From assembly GCF_002127325.2 (NCBI RefSeq), contig NC_035435.2, positions 15,478,002 to 15,542,001 on the forward strand: a DNA stretch of 64,000 nucleotides, written 5' to 3'. The notes below the pieces were generated by a model. That model had not been told where the DNA came from, did no database searches, and saw nothing but the letters and a program-made list of their open reading frames with translations. Shown here piece by piece: positions 1-11,915 of this stretch. Origin of the DNA: Helianthus annuus. Its lineage: Eukaryota > Streptophyta > Magnoliopsida > Asterales > Asteraceae. A program made the position numbers and the translations under genes. Position 1 is the stretch's first letter, and each line of letters begins with the position of its first letter.

Positions 1-1828
1 AACGGGTCTTTAATTAAGCTTAGACTTAGACCGGTTAGTTTTCAAAAGGAAGACACGGTTCAAACGCATGATAAAGCGAAGACCGGATTAGAATGTGGTT
101 TTGACCCGACAAGCTTGAATACTTGTTTAATATGGGTAACTTAATCACATTCTGAATATTGAGACAAAAACGATTTGGTTTGACCCGTTTCGGCTAATAT
201 ATGCAAACTAGTTACATAGGCCGATCCGAACGCGAAACATGCGTAACGGGTAACCATAAGAGTCATGAACATGTTCCATAAGTTAATATGCCTTTGATAT
301 GTTGTGATATCAGTAGGATATCTTCCATTATGCCCAAAATGAATTTAAAACCAACTTATGCCCCGAAGGGGTATTTTGGTCATTTTAAAGGTTATAAAAG
401 AATATAAATGGTAATCTGAGTTATAGGTCTGATTAAATCGGTAAAAATACTTAATTTACTAAGTTACATCAGTAGGGTATAACTTATATGTGAAATTTAT
501 CACTTATAACCAAACTTTGCATCTTAAGGGCATTTTGGTAATTTCACATAGACTAAAAAGGTCAAAACTGAAATTCTGAGTTTAAGACTTTTGCTTACTG
601 CTAAAGTATGAAAGTTTACTTAAAACATCAGTAGGTATCAAGTCTTATACATCTAAAATGGTTTTAATACATACTACGCGTTAAAAACGCTTAAAAAGGC
701 GATTTGGAGCCATTTCCGGGTTTTTAAAGAAAAGGTGATATTTTTATAATTCCAGAAGGCTCAAAATAATTTATTTATCATATTAGGTCAGTAGAAAAAG
801 GTTTGGGGTCAAAAGAACTTGTAAAACCCATTTTATAGCCCAAAAGGGCAAAACCGGCAATTACCGAGTCAAGCTTAGAACTCTAAGTTATGCTCAGCAT
901 AAAAATAAATAAAAATCTCCAAAAATCCCAAAATATTATATTACATCAGTGGGTAAAAAGTTTGGTATCAAAATTGGGTTTTGATATGCTATATGCTAAT
1001 TATGCGGTTTATTTACTAAAAAGCTTCTTAATTACGCTAATGAGCATAACTCCTAATCTAGACCTCAAACTGATGTGAAACTTTATGGGCATGTTTATAA
1101 ATCAGTAATAAAGGTTTTAGTCCTTTCATATTTTCAAGAATCTCGTTTTAATATCAAAAGGGCATCATGGTCAACATTTAGGCATTATGGAATCATGCAA
1201 TGAACCTCAATTCTAAAGGACCAAGTAGTATAACTTTAGAAGGTTATACTAACATATAACATGGTCACAAGGGACCCTAAGGCATAAATAAACTCAAGCT
1301 AATTCGGGTCAGAACTGAAAGTCAAAGCAAAGGTCAAACTTTGCGACTTTCGGTTGTGAACCGAGCCTATACTTAGAATTGTCGGATTGAACATGTTTAG
1401 ACATGTTCAACTAATATTTACCAAGTTATTAAAGTGACAAAACTGATTTTATAGCTTCTTCATTATTAGTTATTAATTTTATTTAAAAACAACCCGTTTG
1501 ACTTTTATTTTAATTAGTTTGACCCGACAATTAACTTATGTAAACGTGGTAATTAGGAGGTGTCCTTTTGAGAGTTTAACACCTACCTAATTACGATCAC
1601 GTAGCCATGTTTGTTGCGAACAATGGCTCAACCGATTAAAAGTCAAAGTGTTTATCGATAACGCTTGACTTTTCGGTTTAAACGCTAAACAATTAAATTA
1701 ATCATGAAGGAATCACTTACAAAAGTCCAAAGGACTGAAAGAGGTTCTCAAGAAGCTCAAGACCCTCAAGGAATTCAGAGAAATCAAAAAGGAATGAATG
1801 GTGCAAGTGAAACCCAAAACAAAGGGGG

Positions 1829-1836
1829 TATATATA
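1829..1836 (-). promoter_or_regulatory. TATA box in LTR A
   Basis: The plus strand reads TATATATA, giving CTATATATAC on the minus strand, the element's sense strand. The matching site in the 5' LTR is at 32986-32993. The position, upstream of a C/T-rich leader and about 1.1 kb into the LTR, suits the Pol II promoter of the element. Confidence 0.55.
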
Positions 1837-2003
1837 GGTTTTTGAGAGCCGTTAGGATCGTTCCTCGTAAACCGTGATCAAATCTGAGCCATACACCTAT
1901 TACCCATAGTTTACAAAACAATGGGCAGCCCCTAGATTCAAGGATTGAGAGACAAGAGCAAAACCAAAGCTGGTTTTCAAAAATCTGGTTGCTGGCACCT
2001 CTA

Positions 2004-2035
2004 TACGGATCGTAAGGTCTTGTATACGGTCCGTA
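2004..2035. repeat. Paired palindrome TACGGNCCGTA in LTR A
   Basis: Two 11-base near-palindromes, TACGGATCGTA at 2004 and TACGGTCCGTA at 2025, are spaced 21 bases apart. In the 5' LTR both copies are perfect (33161-33171 TACGGACCGTA, 33182-33192 TACGGTCCGTA). They lie about 170-200 bases upstream of the TATA box on the minus strand. Confidence 0.7.
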
Positions 2036-2988
2036 AGGGCCTTGCCTGCACATGGGCACTTTCAGAACTTGTCACATTTGGCCCCTGCACTTGATAATTG
2101 TCATTCCCGACACATTTGAGGCCCGTTAAACCATTTTTAAGGCTCTACAATGATGCCTAAGCATAGGGAAAATGAAACATGCTCAAAAATATGCCGAATG
2201 TTGGTTCGTTTGGTCGTACGGTCCCGTTGTTCAGCTAATTACGACGAAACACGGATGGATGCTAAAAACGATCTAAATTGCGCGACGAATGGAATTTTAT
2301 CAAGACAAACACTAAAATAAAATATTTTAGTGCTTACATAAATTTTTGGGTGTCCGGGGATATACAGAATGCAAGATATGCGTGAAAATGCAAACTTGTG
2401 CACTTTTTGACACTTTTAGTCCCTGCATGACCTAAAAGTTTATTTTTGCGCACCAAACACCTCTAAGCCTATATCTAAGCCATATAAAGGTTAAATAGAG
2501 TATAATTAACTCATGGTCATATTCCGAAAGGTTCGGAACCCTACGAATTGACATACTTTTGCAGTTTGACGCTTTTAACCCCTTGTATACGAATATTGCC
2601 ATAATTTTCTCATACTTAATCGAAACCTTGTGAAATTTTTATCACACATTCTTGTGAGTATAATTTATCATTACAAAGCTTCGGGTCTGCTAAAGGATCA
2701 GTCAGAGGTATATTTGGAACATGTTGACACATTTAGCCCCTGTAGTTTGTAATTCATCACTTTCTTTCACAATTAGCTTCGTATGATCCATGATTTATTC
2801 GTTTAAGGGTATAAACATCTTGTAGGGTTATTAAAAGATATATTTATTCATTGTTGGCATTTTGAATCCTTTTACGCACATAGATTTCTTGTTTGTCAAC
2901 TTTAGTCCTTCTAAATCAATCCTTTGCACGTTTTAAGTCCATGACACGTGTCGATATGACATTGGACGTGAATTTTCGAGGTGTTACA

Positions 2989-3007
2989 TCCTCACCCCCT
3001 TAAAAGA
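2989..3007 (-). promoter_or_regulatory. Polypurine tract of Element A
   Basis: On the minus strand the bases directly before the 3' LTR read TTAAGGGGGTGAGGA, the usual place for plus-strand DNA priming. This fixes which LTR is the 3' one and therefore the orientation of A. Confidence 0.8.
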
Positions 3008-3024
3008 AATCTCAACCTTGAGAT

Positions 3025-4211
3025 TTACTGAAACAAATGAGGGTATTTTTCTTTCATTGTGGATTCTACCTCCCACGTGTACTCGGGACCTCTACGGGCA
3101 TCCCATTTCACCTTTACAATAGGCACATGCTTTCTCCGAAGCTTCTTAACCTGTCGGTCCTCAATCGACAAAGGTTTCTCCACAAATTTCAAGCTCTCAT
3201 CTATATGCACATCTGTATGTGGTATGACTAGCGATTCATCCGCTAGACATTTCTTCAGATTGCAGATGTGGAATACATTGTGAATACCATTGAGCTCTTC
3301 AGGCAAGTTTAACTTATAAGCCACTGACCCTACACATTCGATGATCTCTAATGGTCCTATATATCTTGGGCTTAACTTACCTTTCTTGCCAAATCGCGTT
3401 ACCTCTTTTCCAAGGTGATACCTTAAGCAGAACCTTATCACCAACCTCGAACTTGAGGGGTTTCCGCCTTTTATCCGCATAGCTTTTCTGCCTATCTCAG
3501 GCAGCTTTTAGGTGGTCGCGAATCTGGACAATCTTGTCCGTTGTCTCAAAGACTATATCAGGACCTGATAATTGAGTGTCTCCAATTTCTGCCCAACAGA
3601 TGGGCGTTCTGCACTTCCTACCATATAGCGCCTCAAAAGGTGCAGCCTGAATGCTAGTATGGTAGCTATTGTTGTAGGAGAACTCGACCAAAGGTAGGTG
3701 CTTATCCCAGCTACCTCCTAAATCAATCACACATACGCGAAGCATGTCTTCCAGAGTTTGGATTATACGCTCACTCTGCCCATCTGACTGAGGATGGTAA
3801 GCCGTACTGAAATTTAAGCGCGTGCCCAAAGACTGTTGGAAACTTTTCCAAAAATGGGATGTATATCTGGTATCTCTGTCAGAGATAATGGCCACTGGTA
3901 CTCCATGCAGAGATACAATCTTATCAACATACAACTGGGCTAACATGTCAGAACTGTAAGTTTCCTTAACAGGTAGGAAATGCGCTGACTTAGTCAGTCT
4001 ATCTACTATCACCCAAATAGTATCATTTCCTTTCTTAGTCTTTGGCAACTTGGTGATGAAATCCATCGTCACCATTTCCCATTTCCAGGTGGGAATTTCA
4101 GGCTGTTGCAGCAAACCTGACGGTTTCTGATGTTCAGCTTTGACTTGAGCACACGTCAAGCATTTAGCTACATAGGCAGCTATAGACTTCTTCAAGCCTA
4201 TCCACCAATAA
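3025..4211 (-). pseudogene. Element A pol, integrase and chromodomain end (broken)
   Basis: This is the C-terminal third of the A polyprotein, read from 4211 down. It carries the integrase zinc-binding CxxC (CLTC), the core with [13 protein letters not shown] (first Asp), SDRDTRYTS (second Asp) and [10 protein letters not shown] (Glu), then the GPY-type region (SPRYIGPLEI) and a chromodomain-like tail (VPIVKVKWDARRGPEYTWE) ending PHLFQ. Lesions seen: an in-frame TGA at 3497-3499 where relatives have Arg (CGA to TGA), and a one-base frameshift near 3411-3417 (an extra A in an A run on the sense strand). The N-terminal side is cut off by Element B, whose TSD AATAA at 4207-4211 marks the join to 11911. 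The catalytic residues remain but the frame is dead. Confidence 0.9.
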
Positions 4212-6425
4212 TGTAACGCCCTGCTTTTTCAAACATCCTACATTTAGAAACCTTACGTGAAATTCTATCTTTGGAAATCTTGTGTTCTTATAACCATTCT
4301 TTCATCGTAATCGTTGTAAAATACGGAACTTGCTTCGTAAATAAAACTTGTACATTACACTTTTTACCTAGTTAAATCATGTTTTATTTCATATTTCACC
4401 TTGTTACAAGTTAGGGGAAACATTGTTGCATATTATTACACAACTTAATTAACAAAATTACTCATTATAATGTTTTAAAAAAATAAAAAAATAAAGAAAT
4501 ATGGCAGCCCAATTCAGCAAAATTCAGCCCCATATAGTTGGGTTTTGTGGGCTAGTTTCAAGGTGTAACCCCTTCTAAACACTTCCAAAGCCCAACCCAT
4601 TGAAACCCTAATCCTTCCCCCTATAAATACCACTTATAACCAGCCTCCATACCACTTTTGCAACCCTAAAAACTCACAAAACATCCACCAAACCGTAGCT
4701 GAAAGTAAGGGTTCGAGTAGATTGACACCCCTTCACGAAAATGAGCATAACTCACTCAATTCTTATCCGATTCACTCGATTCTTTTTCCTACTTGCTTGT
4801 ATAATCATGGGGTTCGATTCCTAGACTTCTCCTTGGAGAAATCAGACCTGGAAATGCCCCGAAATAGTCCATAAACTTTCTGTTTGTTTTTATGTTCATC
4901 AAAAACTTGTTTAAACCTATGCAACTTGTGTCTAACACATCTCATACCTATGTCCTAATGCTTACAACTTATCCCATGGTTGGTTAAGCTTAAAAACAAG
5001 GTTGAGACATTTAAAATCAGAGGATTAAACCTCATAAACTTGGTGTTTTGTTTAGGGTTTTTAACCCACAAGTCATGTCAAACTTTGTCTTTGATACATG
5101 AGTGATTATGGAACAACTTGGGTTGTCCAAACATACAATCCTCACATGATTTGATGATTTCTCTTAGTTAGTGTGTATATTTCTTATTCTTTATTGTATG
5201 TTCATGACCCTCCTTGGTTGTTTTTTTTACATCAAGTGTAGTGGTGAACACATAGAGGTGCCTAAATGGAAGACTTGATCTTCCTACCTCCTACATGACT
5301 TCTATGACATTTAGAGGTACCAAAATGAAGATTTTAATCTTCTACCTCATGCTTGAACTATTGGACATATATTATATAACCTAAATATATTATTCGAATA
5401 ATCGAATCTTTGATGATGAACTAGTGTTCATATGTCGGGGTACTAGATTACATCATCCTAGACTATGATAACTTGTCACGATTCTAATGGAACCTTGTTC
5501 CATGAAAACATCTAAACTCCTTCGAGTTTCCTAGTGTCAAGAACAAGCATCATATGTACTAAATGATTATTTTCCATGTTATTCTCATATCTTATTTTTA
5601 TGTTGTTTTAAACACCGAATCTCGACTCTAAACATACTTGAACTTTAACCCTTATACATTCGGACTCTAAATCTCTACTCGTCAACAATTGGATAATCGG
5701 AAAATATATGCAAACTTTGTGAATATACTCGTATTTCCCCCTTTTTACTTTTACCACTTTTGGGGTGTAACATGTTTACCTATTAACTTACACATGAACA
5801 CTTTGTTAAACACATGAACGTTCCTATAACATGCTTGTATACGTGATGACTTGATACTTTAAACTTGGGTTATTCTTATGTGTTGAACTTATCATTAACT
5901 TCGTACGAGCCAAACCTTGACATATGTAGCGCTATAGGATTAACGACCCGCCCGTAAACTTGAGGTTATGTCTTGAGCATATTGCGTTTTCTTGGTTTGA
6001 TATGTTAGACACATGCCATATTTAAGGTTTATCTTGAATCATATGCTTGCTATGAGGAATTGTTCACATTTTTATCTTATGCTATGTATGTACCAAACTT
6101 GTATACTCGCCTTTGCTTTTGCATTGAATTATTTTAAACATGTTACAGGTTGATGAGGACGATGCTAAGAAAAGAAGTAGCGTTGATGCCTAGATACACA
6201 TATAGACGTTAGGGTTTAATATGTTGTATCAAATTTTGTTATGTTATCATGTTGTTATGTTAAACTCGTTGTATTTGAATTTCTTGTAATGTTGACTAAT
6301 TGAAGTTATGAAATGAAATGAAATTTGAAATTTCTAAATATTGTCACAAATAGCGTTATGATGTCTCTAGCAATCTTCACACTTCGTCTCATCCCGATGT
6401 TTCCGCCATTGGTTGGGGTGTGACA
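4212..6425 (+). repeat. 5' LTR of Element B
   Basis: It runs from TGTAACGCCCTGC to GGTTGGGGTGTGACA, 2214 bp. It holds a TATA box (CCTATAAATACC), a 5' splice-like AAAGTAAGG at 4705 and a 3' splice-like CATGTTACAG ending 6148. Nothing in it codes. Confidence 0.95.
4622..4629 (+). promoter_or_regulatory. TATA box in 5' LTR B
   Basis: TATAAATA within CCCCTATAAATACCAC, followed by a C/A-rich leader. The identical copy in the 3' LTR is at 10107-10114. Confidence 0.6.
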
Positions 6426-6428
6426 GAT

Positions 6429-6441
6429 TGGTATCAGAGCC
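6429..6441 (+). promoter_or_regulatory. Primer-binding site of Element B
   Basis: TGGTATCAGAGCC, complementary to the 3' end of plant initiator Met tRNA, three bases after the LTR end. Confidence 0.9.
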
Positions 6442-6854
6442 ATAACTATAGGGAATTAGGAAAAGTAGGAATGCTTTAGCCTAGTCTATAGTTTTAGAAC
6501 CTTATTCGTATGCTTTGCTTGGACTACTACATGATACTTTATTTGTTACTTATTTATGCTCTTTTAAACATGTATGTTACTCATGTGTAATATTCGACAT
6601 ATTATTCTTACGCATTAATGCTTGTTTTATTATGTGTTAACACTTGTTTCGTTGTTCGATTCTTTATGTGTTATTCTTGACATATTTCTCTATGTGTTAA
6701 TACTTGTTTTATTTCATTATTTAAGTATCATCCTTGATATGCTTTCTTATGTGTTTATACTTGTTTGTGTATCTCCTTCGACATACACTTCCCTCATGCA
6801 TTTTACTCGATTATTCTAAATCCGACAACACTCATATTGTACAAATGAGACGAA

Positions 6855-7097
6855 TTCACCAAAATAGGCGTGAAACCCACAATTTGGTGAACGACTCTCA
6901 ATCTACCTATTCTTTTTTTTTACACGAGATATCGCGATTAAGCTAGGAGTGAAATCCACATCTTAATGGTAAATCTCAAATTTCAAGTTCTAGTGGACCC
7001 TCGTCAACACGTCGAAGTTAAATTTTGACCCGACGAGTACCAACCACACTTAGGATACGAAATCGTCAAGTTAGGGGTGAAACCCGCACCTTGTCGA
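6855..7097 (+). repeat. Hairpins with conserved loop, variable stem (Element B leader)
   Basis: Three units share a loop of the type TAGGNGTGAAAYCCRCA but have different stems: TTCACCAAA/TTTGGTGAA (6855-6863 with 6883-6891, 9 bp perfect), ATTAAG/CTTAAT (6937-6942 with 6962-6967), and TCGTCAAG/CTTGTCGA (7063-7070 with 7090-7097, one mismatch). Two weaker relatives lie near 7481-7527 and 7555-7604. Confidence 0.6.
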
Positions 7098-8153
7098 CTA
7101 GTTCCACTCCTTGGCATTTTTTTTCATAAATCCCGCCAAGTCTCGAAATTTCGATTGATTTGGGACATGTAGTAACCGGAAGGGTAAATACCGTTAACCG
7201 ACTTGTCGGCGAGAGTATTTTACCTATTAGGCCAAAACATGCTCCTCAAATTCAAAAGACTTTTCGACCACTTTGGTTAGTCAAAGTTCCGTTTTGGAAC
7301 GCTCCAAACTTTGGTCAAACATGTGTTTCTATTGTTCATTTTATACGATGCAATCTTTCAACCTCGAGTTTACCTTTGATTTCTCTTTTCACACGCACAA
7401 CATATCGAACCTTTTCGATACACTTATATACGCATGATTTTCATATAATTTAAATTCATATTCCTTGTAACAACTAGTGGAGATGTATCATCGAGATTGG
7501 AGTGACTTCCTTACCTTGACGATTGACTCCACCCCTCTTCCCTTAAAACGACTTCACCAACGAGTTAGGGGTGATTCCCTTACTTAGGTGACCGTTACCC
7601 AAAACTTATCTTTCAAAATATTTTATTATGCAAACCCGATCATGTTTTATACCTAAATCATTTATCATTATTCAAAATACCTACTTATACCGATTTCAAA
7701 ATACATTGTTTATCAAACGTACTTCTTATTCTACCATCCATTTTCACTCAAATCATATACACAAGATTCTTAATCATGTCTTTACCGTTTTACTACATGA
7801 ATTTCCAAACCTTACGAAATGCTACCTATCAATTTAATCGGTCTAATGAATCTCTTGCCCATAAACTTCACATCTGATTTATTAACTGAAACACGTTCAC
7901 ATTATATCATCATACTAGAGACTTCCACTCTTAATCGAAATCAAACTAACCTTTCTCAATTACTTATAAGACCTCGTAGATGTTATATGACCGTTTACCA
8001 AATACTCTTTCCAACATCAATAAATCCTTTGTTAAAATTATTTTTAAACAATCACTAAATTCTTTTACTAAATTTCTTTTCTAAGGGTCGACGTTTTCAC
8101 AAGAACTTTCAAAGTCCAAAATTTTCATGTTTTGATGCAAATGAAACAAACCC

Positions 8154-8191
<38 letters not shown>

Positions 8192-9060
8192 CTCTACAGC
8201 GCTTAACTCGTCATCCAAATTTCAAAACACGTGGGCTAGAAGACTTCATGGGGACCGACAATTTTCAACATACGTGAACTCCTTTTTTTTAAACAAAAGT
8301 AGCATTTCAATCATTACAAAATACGTTAAGCATGACCAATGAGTACTTTATGTTCCTTTGCATATACAAACTATATTCTACCTTTCAAACCAAGCTCAAT
8401 CTAATTTTGATTCGACAAACTCAACGTTTTGTTTAAACAACTATACATGCACATCATCATACACATTTTAGTCGATATCTCGCGATAACATCATTTATAT
8501 CGTTCGTATCTACATACTTAACCTTTTTTTTTCTCTACAATGTCTCAACGTACACCATATACGCAATATTTATTTTTCATACCTACACCTATGTTCATAC
8601 GTTTTATGCTTGTACTCATACACATACTACTTATACGTTTTACGCTTCTGCTTATACACATACTACTTACACGTTTTATGTTTATGCTCATACATACATG
8701 CGTATTCATACTTAAACTTATGCTCATACTTTCATCCTTACTCATGATTCGTACATTCGTACCTATACGCGAGCGTAATCCGAGGGATTCGCTTACGTGG
8801 GTCCCATACATGCTTAAACATAAACATGCTTACATACGACATTCTTCTACGTACACATTCTTATTTTCAAATTCATGTATACCTTGATTCATACATAACT
8901 AGTACAAGCTATGTGGATCATGCGACGATCAGTATAATCGCGGGTGCACACGGGATTATAGTGATAGGCGTATGAGAACCATAGAGTGTACTACTGTGTA
9001 TGGTAAGACACGGAACGTAACATGACCCCGAGTAACGAAACAGACGTAATGTGGTTAAAA

Positions 9061-9102
9061 CATGGTGGATACGCCGCTGGTACTTCCTATATATAAGTGT
9101 TT
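9061..9102 (+). repeat. 42-bp block shared with LTR of Element C
   Basis: It begins CATGGTGGATACGCCGCTGG and ends TATATATAAGTGTTT. The same block is at 18645-18686 and, with one change, 29199-29240 in the LTRs of C. Weaker similarity extends about 45 bases upstream (AGTAACGA...GTAAT...). In B it lies in the internal region, not the LTR. Confidence 0.85.
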
Positions 9103-9683
9103 TCACCATGTTACCAAACTTTCGTAAAACGTGCCATGAGAAATTCAGTGTGTTGCAGACCTTTTGGACCTAATACAACTTCACGCAACTCACAAACGCA
9201 TTATATCCGATTATTCATGACGAGACTTCATCCTTAACACACTATGTTCATCTATCCAACACTTATGCTATTCACATACTTGTACTCTTTAAGAGCCATT
9301 CGTTCATTCTATACTCGTATTATTTTATACAAAACTCGTTCGCAATCCAGCTTGTTTAAACATTTGAGTCCTAACTTACCTCATTACCTATAAAATAGCC
9401 TCCCTATTCTTGATTCTTGTGTAACTATACTTAGTATACCTCTATTGCTTTATTTAAAGTAACAAACCTTTTCGTTCCTCTCAATAAACAGGATTTACGA
9501 AAGTATGATTTTTTTATACTATCCTTAAAAACTTCCCCTTGCAAATCTACCTTGATGTTCTCCAAAATTTGGTACTTTTCAAAACTTACAAACTTCCCAA
9601 GTTTCAATCCTTAATGATCACCTTTATGCCAAAAACTCTTTCGAGCCTTCCTCTTGAATAAATTTCGGGACGAAATTTCCTAT

Positions 9684-9695
9684 AGGAGGGGAGAC
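9684..9695 (+). promoter_or_regulatory. Polypurine tract of Element B
   Basis: AGGAGGGGAGAC directly before the 3' LTR, preceded by AATTTCGGGACGAAATTTCC. The same context precedes the 3' LTRs of C and E. Confidence 0.8.
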
Positions 9696-11910
9696 TGTAA
9701 CGCCCTGCTTTTTCAAACATCCTACATTTAGAAACCTTACGTGAAATTCTATCTTTGGAAATCTTGTGTTCTTATAACCATTCTTTCATCGTAATCGTTG
9801 TAAAATACGGAACTTGCTTCGTAAATAAAACTTGTACATTACACTTTTTACCTAGTTAAATCATGTTTTATTTCATATTTCACCTTGTTACAAGTTAGGG
9901 GAAACATTGTTGCATATTATTACACAACTTAATTAACAAAATTACTCATTATAATGTTTTAAAAAAATAAAAAAAATAAAGAAATATGGCAGCCCAATTC
10001 AGCAAAATTCAGCCCCATATAGTTGGGTTTTGTGGGCTAGTTTCAAGGTGTAACCCCTTCTAAACACTTCCAAAGCCCAACCCATTGAAACCCTAATCCT
10101 TCCCCCTATAAATACCACTTATAACCAGCCTCCATACCACTTTTGCAACCCTAAAAACTCACAAAACATCCACCAAACCGTAGCTGAAAGTAAGGGTTCG
10201 AGTAGATTGACACCCCTTCACGAAAATGAGCATAACTCACTCAATTCTTATCCGATTCACTCGATTCTTTTTCCTACTTGCTTGTATAATCATGGGGTTC
10301 GATTCCTAGACTTCTCCTTGGAGAAATCAGACCTGGAAATGCCCCGAAATAGTCCATAAACTTTCTGTTTGTTTTTATGTTCATCAAAAACTTGTTTAAA
10401 CCTATGCAACTTGTGTCTAACACATCTCATACCTATGTCCTAATGCTTACAACTTATCCCATGGTTGGTTAAGCTTAAAAACAAGGTTGAGACATTTAAA
10501 ATCAGAGGATTAAACCTCATAAACTTGGTGTTTTGTTTAGGGTTTTTAACCCACAAGTCATGTCAAACTTTGTCTTTGATACATGAGTGATTATGGAACA
10601 ACTTGGGTTGTCCAAACATACAATCCTCACATGATTTGATGATTTCTCTTAGTTAGTGTGTATATTTCTTATTCTTTATTGTATGTTCATGACCCTCCTT
10701 GGTTGTTTTTTTTACATCAAGTGTAGTGGTGAACACATAGAGGTGCCTAAATGGAAGACTTGATCTTCCTACCTCCTACATGACTTCTATGACATTTAGA
10801 GGTACCAAAATGAAGATTTTAATCTTCTACCTCATGCTTGAACTATTGGACATATATTATATAACCTAAATATATTATTCGAATAATCGAATCTTTGATG
10901 ATGAACTAGTGTTCATATGTCGGGGTACTAGATTACATCATCCTAGACTATGATAACTTGTCACGATTCTAATGGAACCTTGTTCCATGAAAACATCTAA
11001 ACTCCTTCGAGTTTCCTAGTGTCAAGAACAAGCATCATATGTACTAAATGATTATTTTCCATGTTATTCTCATATCTTATTTTTATGTTGTTTTAAACAC
11101 CGAATCTCGACTCTAAACATACTTGAACTTTAACCCTTATACATTCGGACTCTAAATCTCTACTCGTCAACAATTGGATAATCGGAAAATATATGCAAAC
11201 TTTGTGAATATACTCGTATTTCCCCCTTTTTACTTTTACCACTTTTGGGGTGTAACATGTTTACCTATTAACTTACACATGAACACTTTGTTAAACACAT
11301 GAACGTTCCTATAACATGCTTGTATACGTGATGACTTGATACTTTAAACTTGGGTTATTCTTATGTGTTGAACTTATCATTAACTTCGTACGAGCCAAAC
11401 CTTGACATATGTAGCGCTATAGGATTAACGACCCGCCCGTAAACTTGAGGTTATGTCTTGAGCATATTGCGTTTTCTTGGTTTGATATGTTAGACACATG
11501 CCATATTTAAGGTTTATCTTGAATCATATGCTTGCTATGAGGAATTGTTCACATTTTTATCTTATGCTATGTATGTACCAAACTTGTATACTCGCCTTTG
11601 CTTTTGCATTGAATTATTTTAAACATGTTACAGGTTGATGAGGACGATGCTAAGAAAAGAAGTAGCGTTGATGCCTAGATACACATATAGACGTTAGGGT
11701 TTAATATGTTGTATCAAATTTTGTTATGTTATCATGTTGTTATGTTAAACTCGTTGTATTTGAATTTCTTGTAATGTTGACTATTTGAAGTTATGAAATG
11801 AAATGAAATTTGAAATTTCTAAATATTGTCACAAATAGCGTTATGATGTCTCTAGCAATCTTCACACTTCGTCTCATCCCGATGTTTCCGCCATTGGTTG
11901 GGGTGTGACA
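9696..11910 (+). repeat. 3' LTR of Element B
   Basis: 2215 bp, practically identical to 4212-6425, ending TGTGACA and followed by TSD AATAA. Confidence 0.95.
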
Positions 11911-11915
11911 AATAA

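Larger units (their letters stand above)
1..2988 (-). repeat. 3' LTR of Element A (partial)
   Basis: Base 1 matches base 31160 of the other LTR and the two run together to 2988/34146. On the minus strand the LTR starts TGTAACACCTCGAAAATTC at 2988, immediately after a purine-rich tract. About 895 bases of this copy lie left of the window. No gene is seen in it. Confidence 0.95.
6426..9695 (+). other. Internal region of Element B, no coding sequence seen
   Basis: An AT-rich stretch from the primer site to the polypurine tract. All open frames are short and resemble no gag or pol domain. It contains repeated 'GGGGTGAAACCC' hairpin loops (6855-7097 and two weaker ones near 7481-7604), a run of 27 A at about 8161-8187, a roughly 38-bp direct repeat around 8615-8690 (TACACATACTACTT...CGTTTTA), and at 9061-9102 a block also found in the LTR of Element C. 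Confidence 0.75.
4212..11910 (+). mobile_element. Element B: non-coding LTR retrotransposon in A pol
   Basis: A complete element with LTRs 4212-6425 and 9696-11910, TG...CA ends, iMet primer site, polypurine tract and 5-bp TSD AATAA (4207-4211 and 11911-11915). The 3.27-kb internal region has no gag or pol homology that I can read, so it must have moved with proteins from a partner element (a LARD-like non-autonomous element). I found one substitution (6295 region against 11779) and one A-run length change between the LTRs, so the insertion is very recent. LTR ends match solo LTR F (GATGTTTCCGCCAT...GGTTGGGGTGTGACA), so B and F belong to related families. Confidence 0.93.

Noticed and set aside
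8161..8187. Poly(A) tail of a retroposed sequence
   Set aside because: No TSD or recognisable sequence upstream; a homopolymer run in Element B interior, possibly length-variable.
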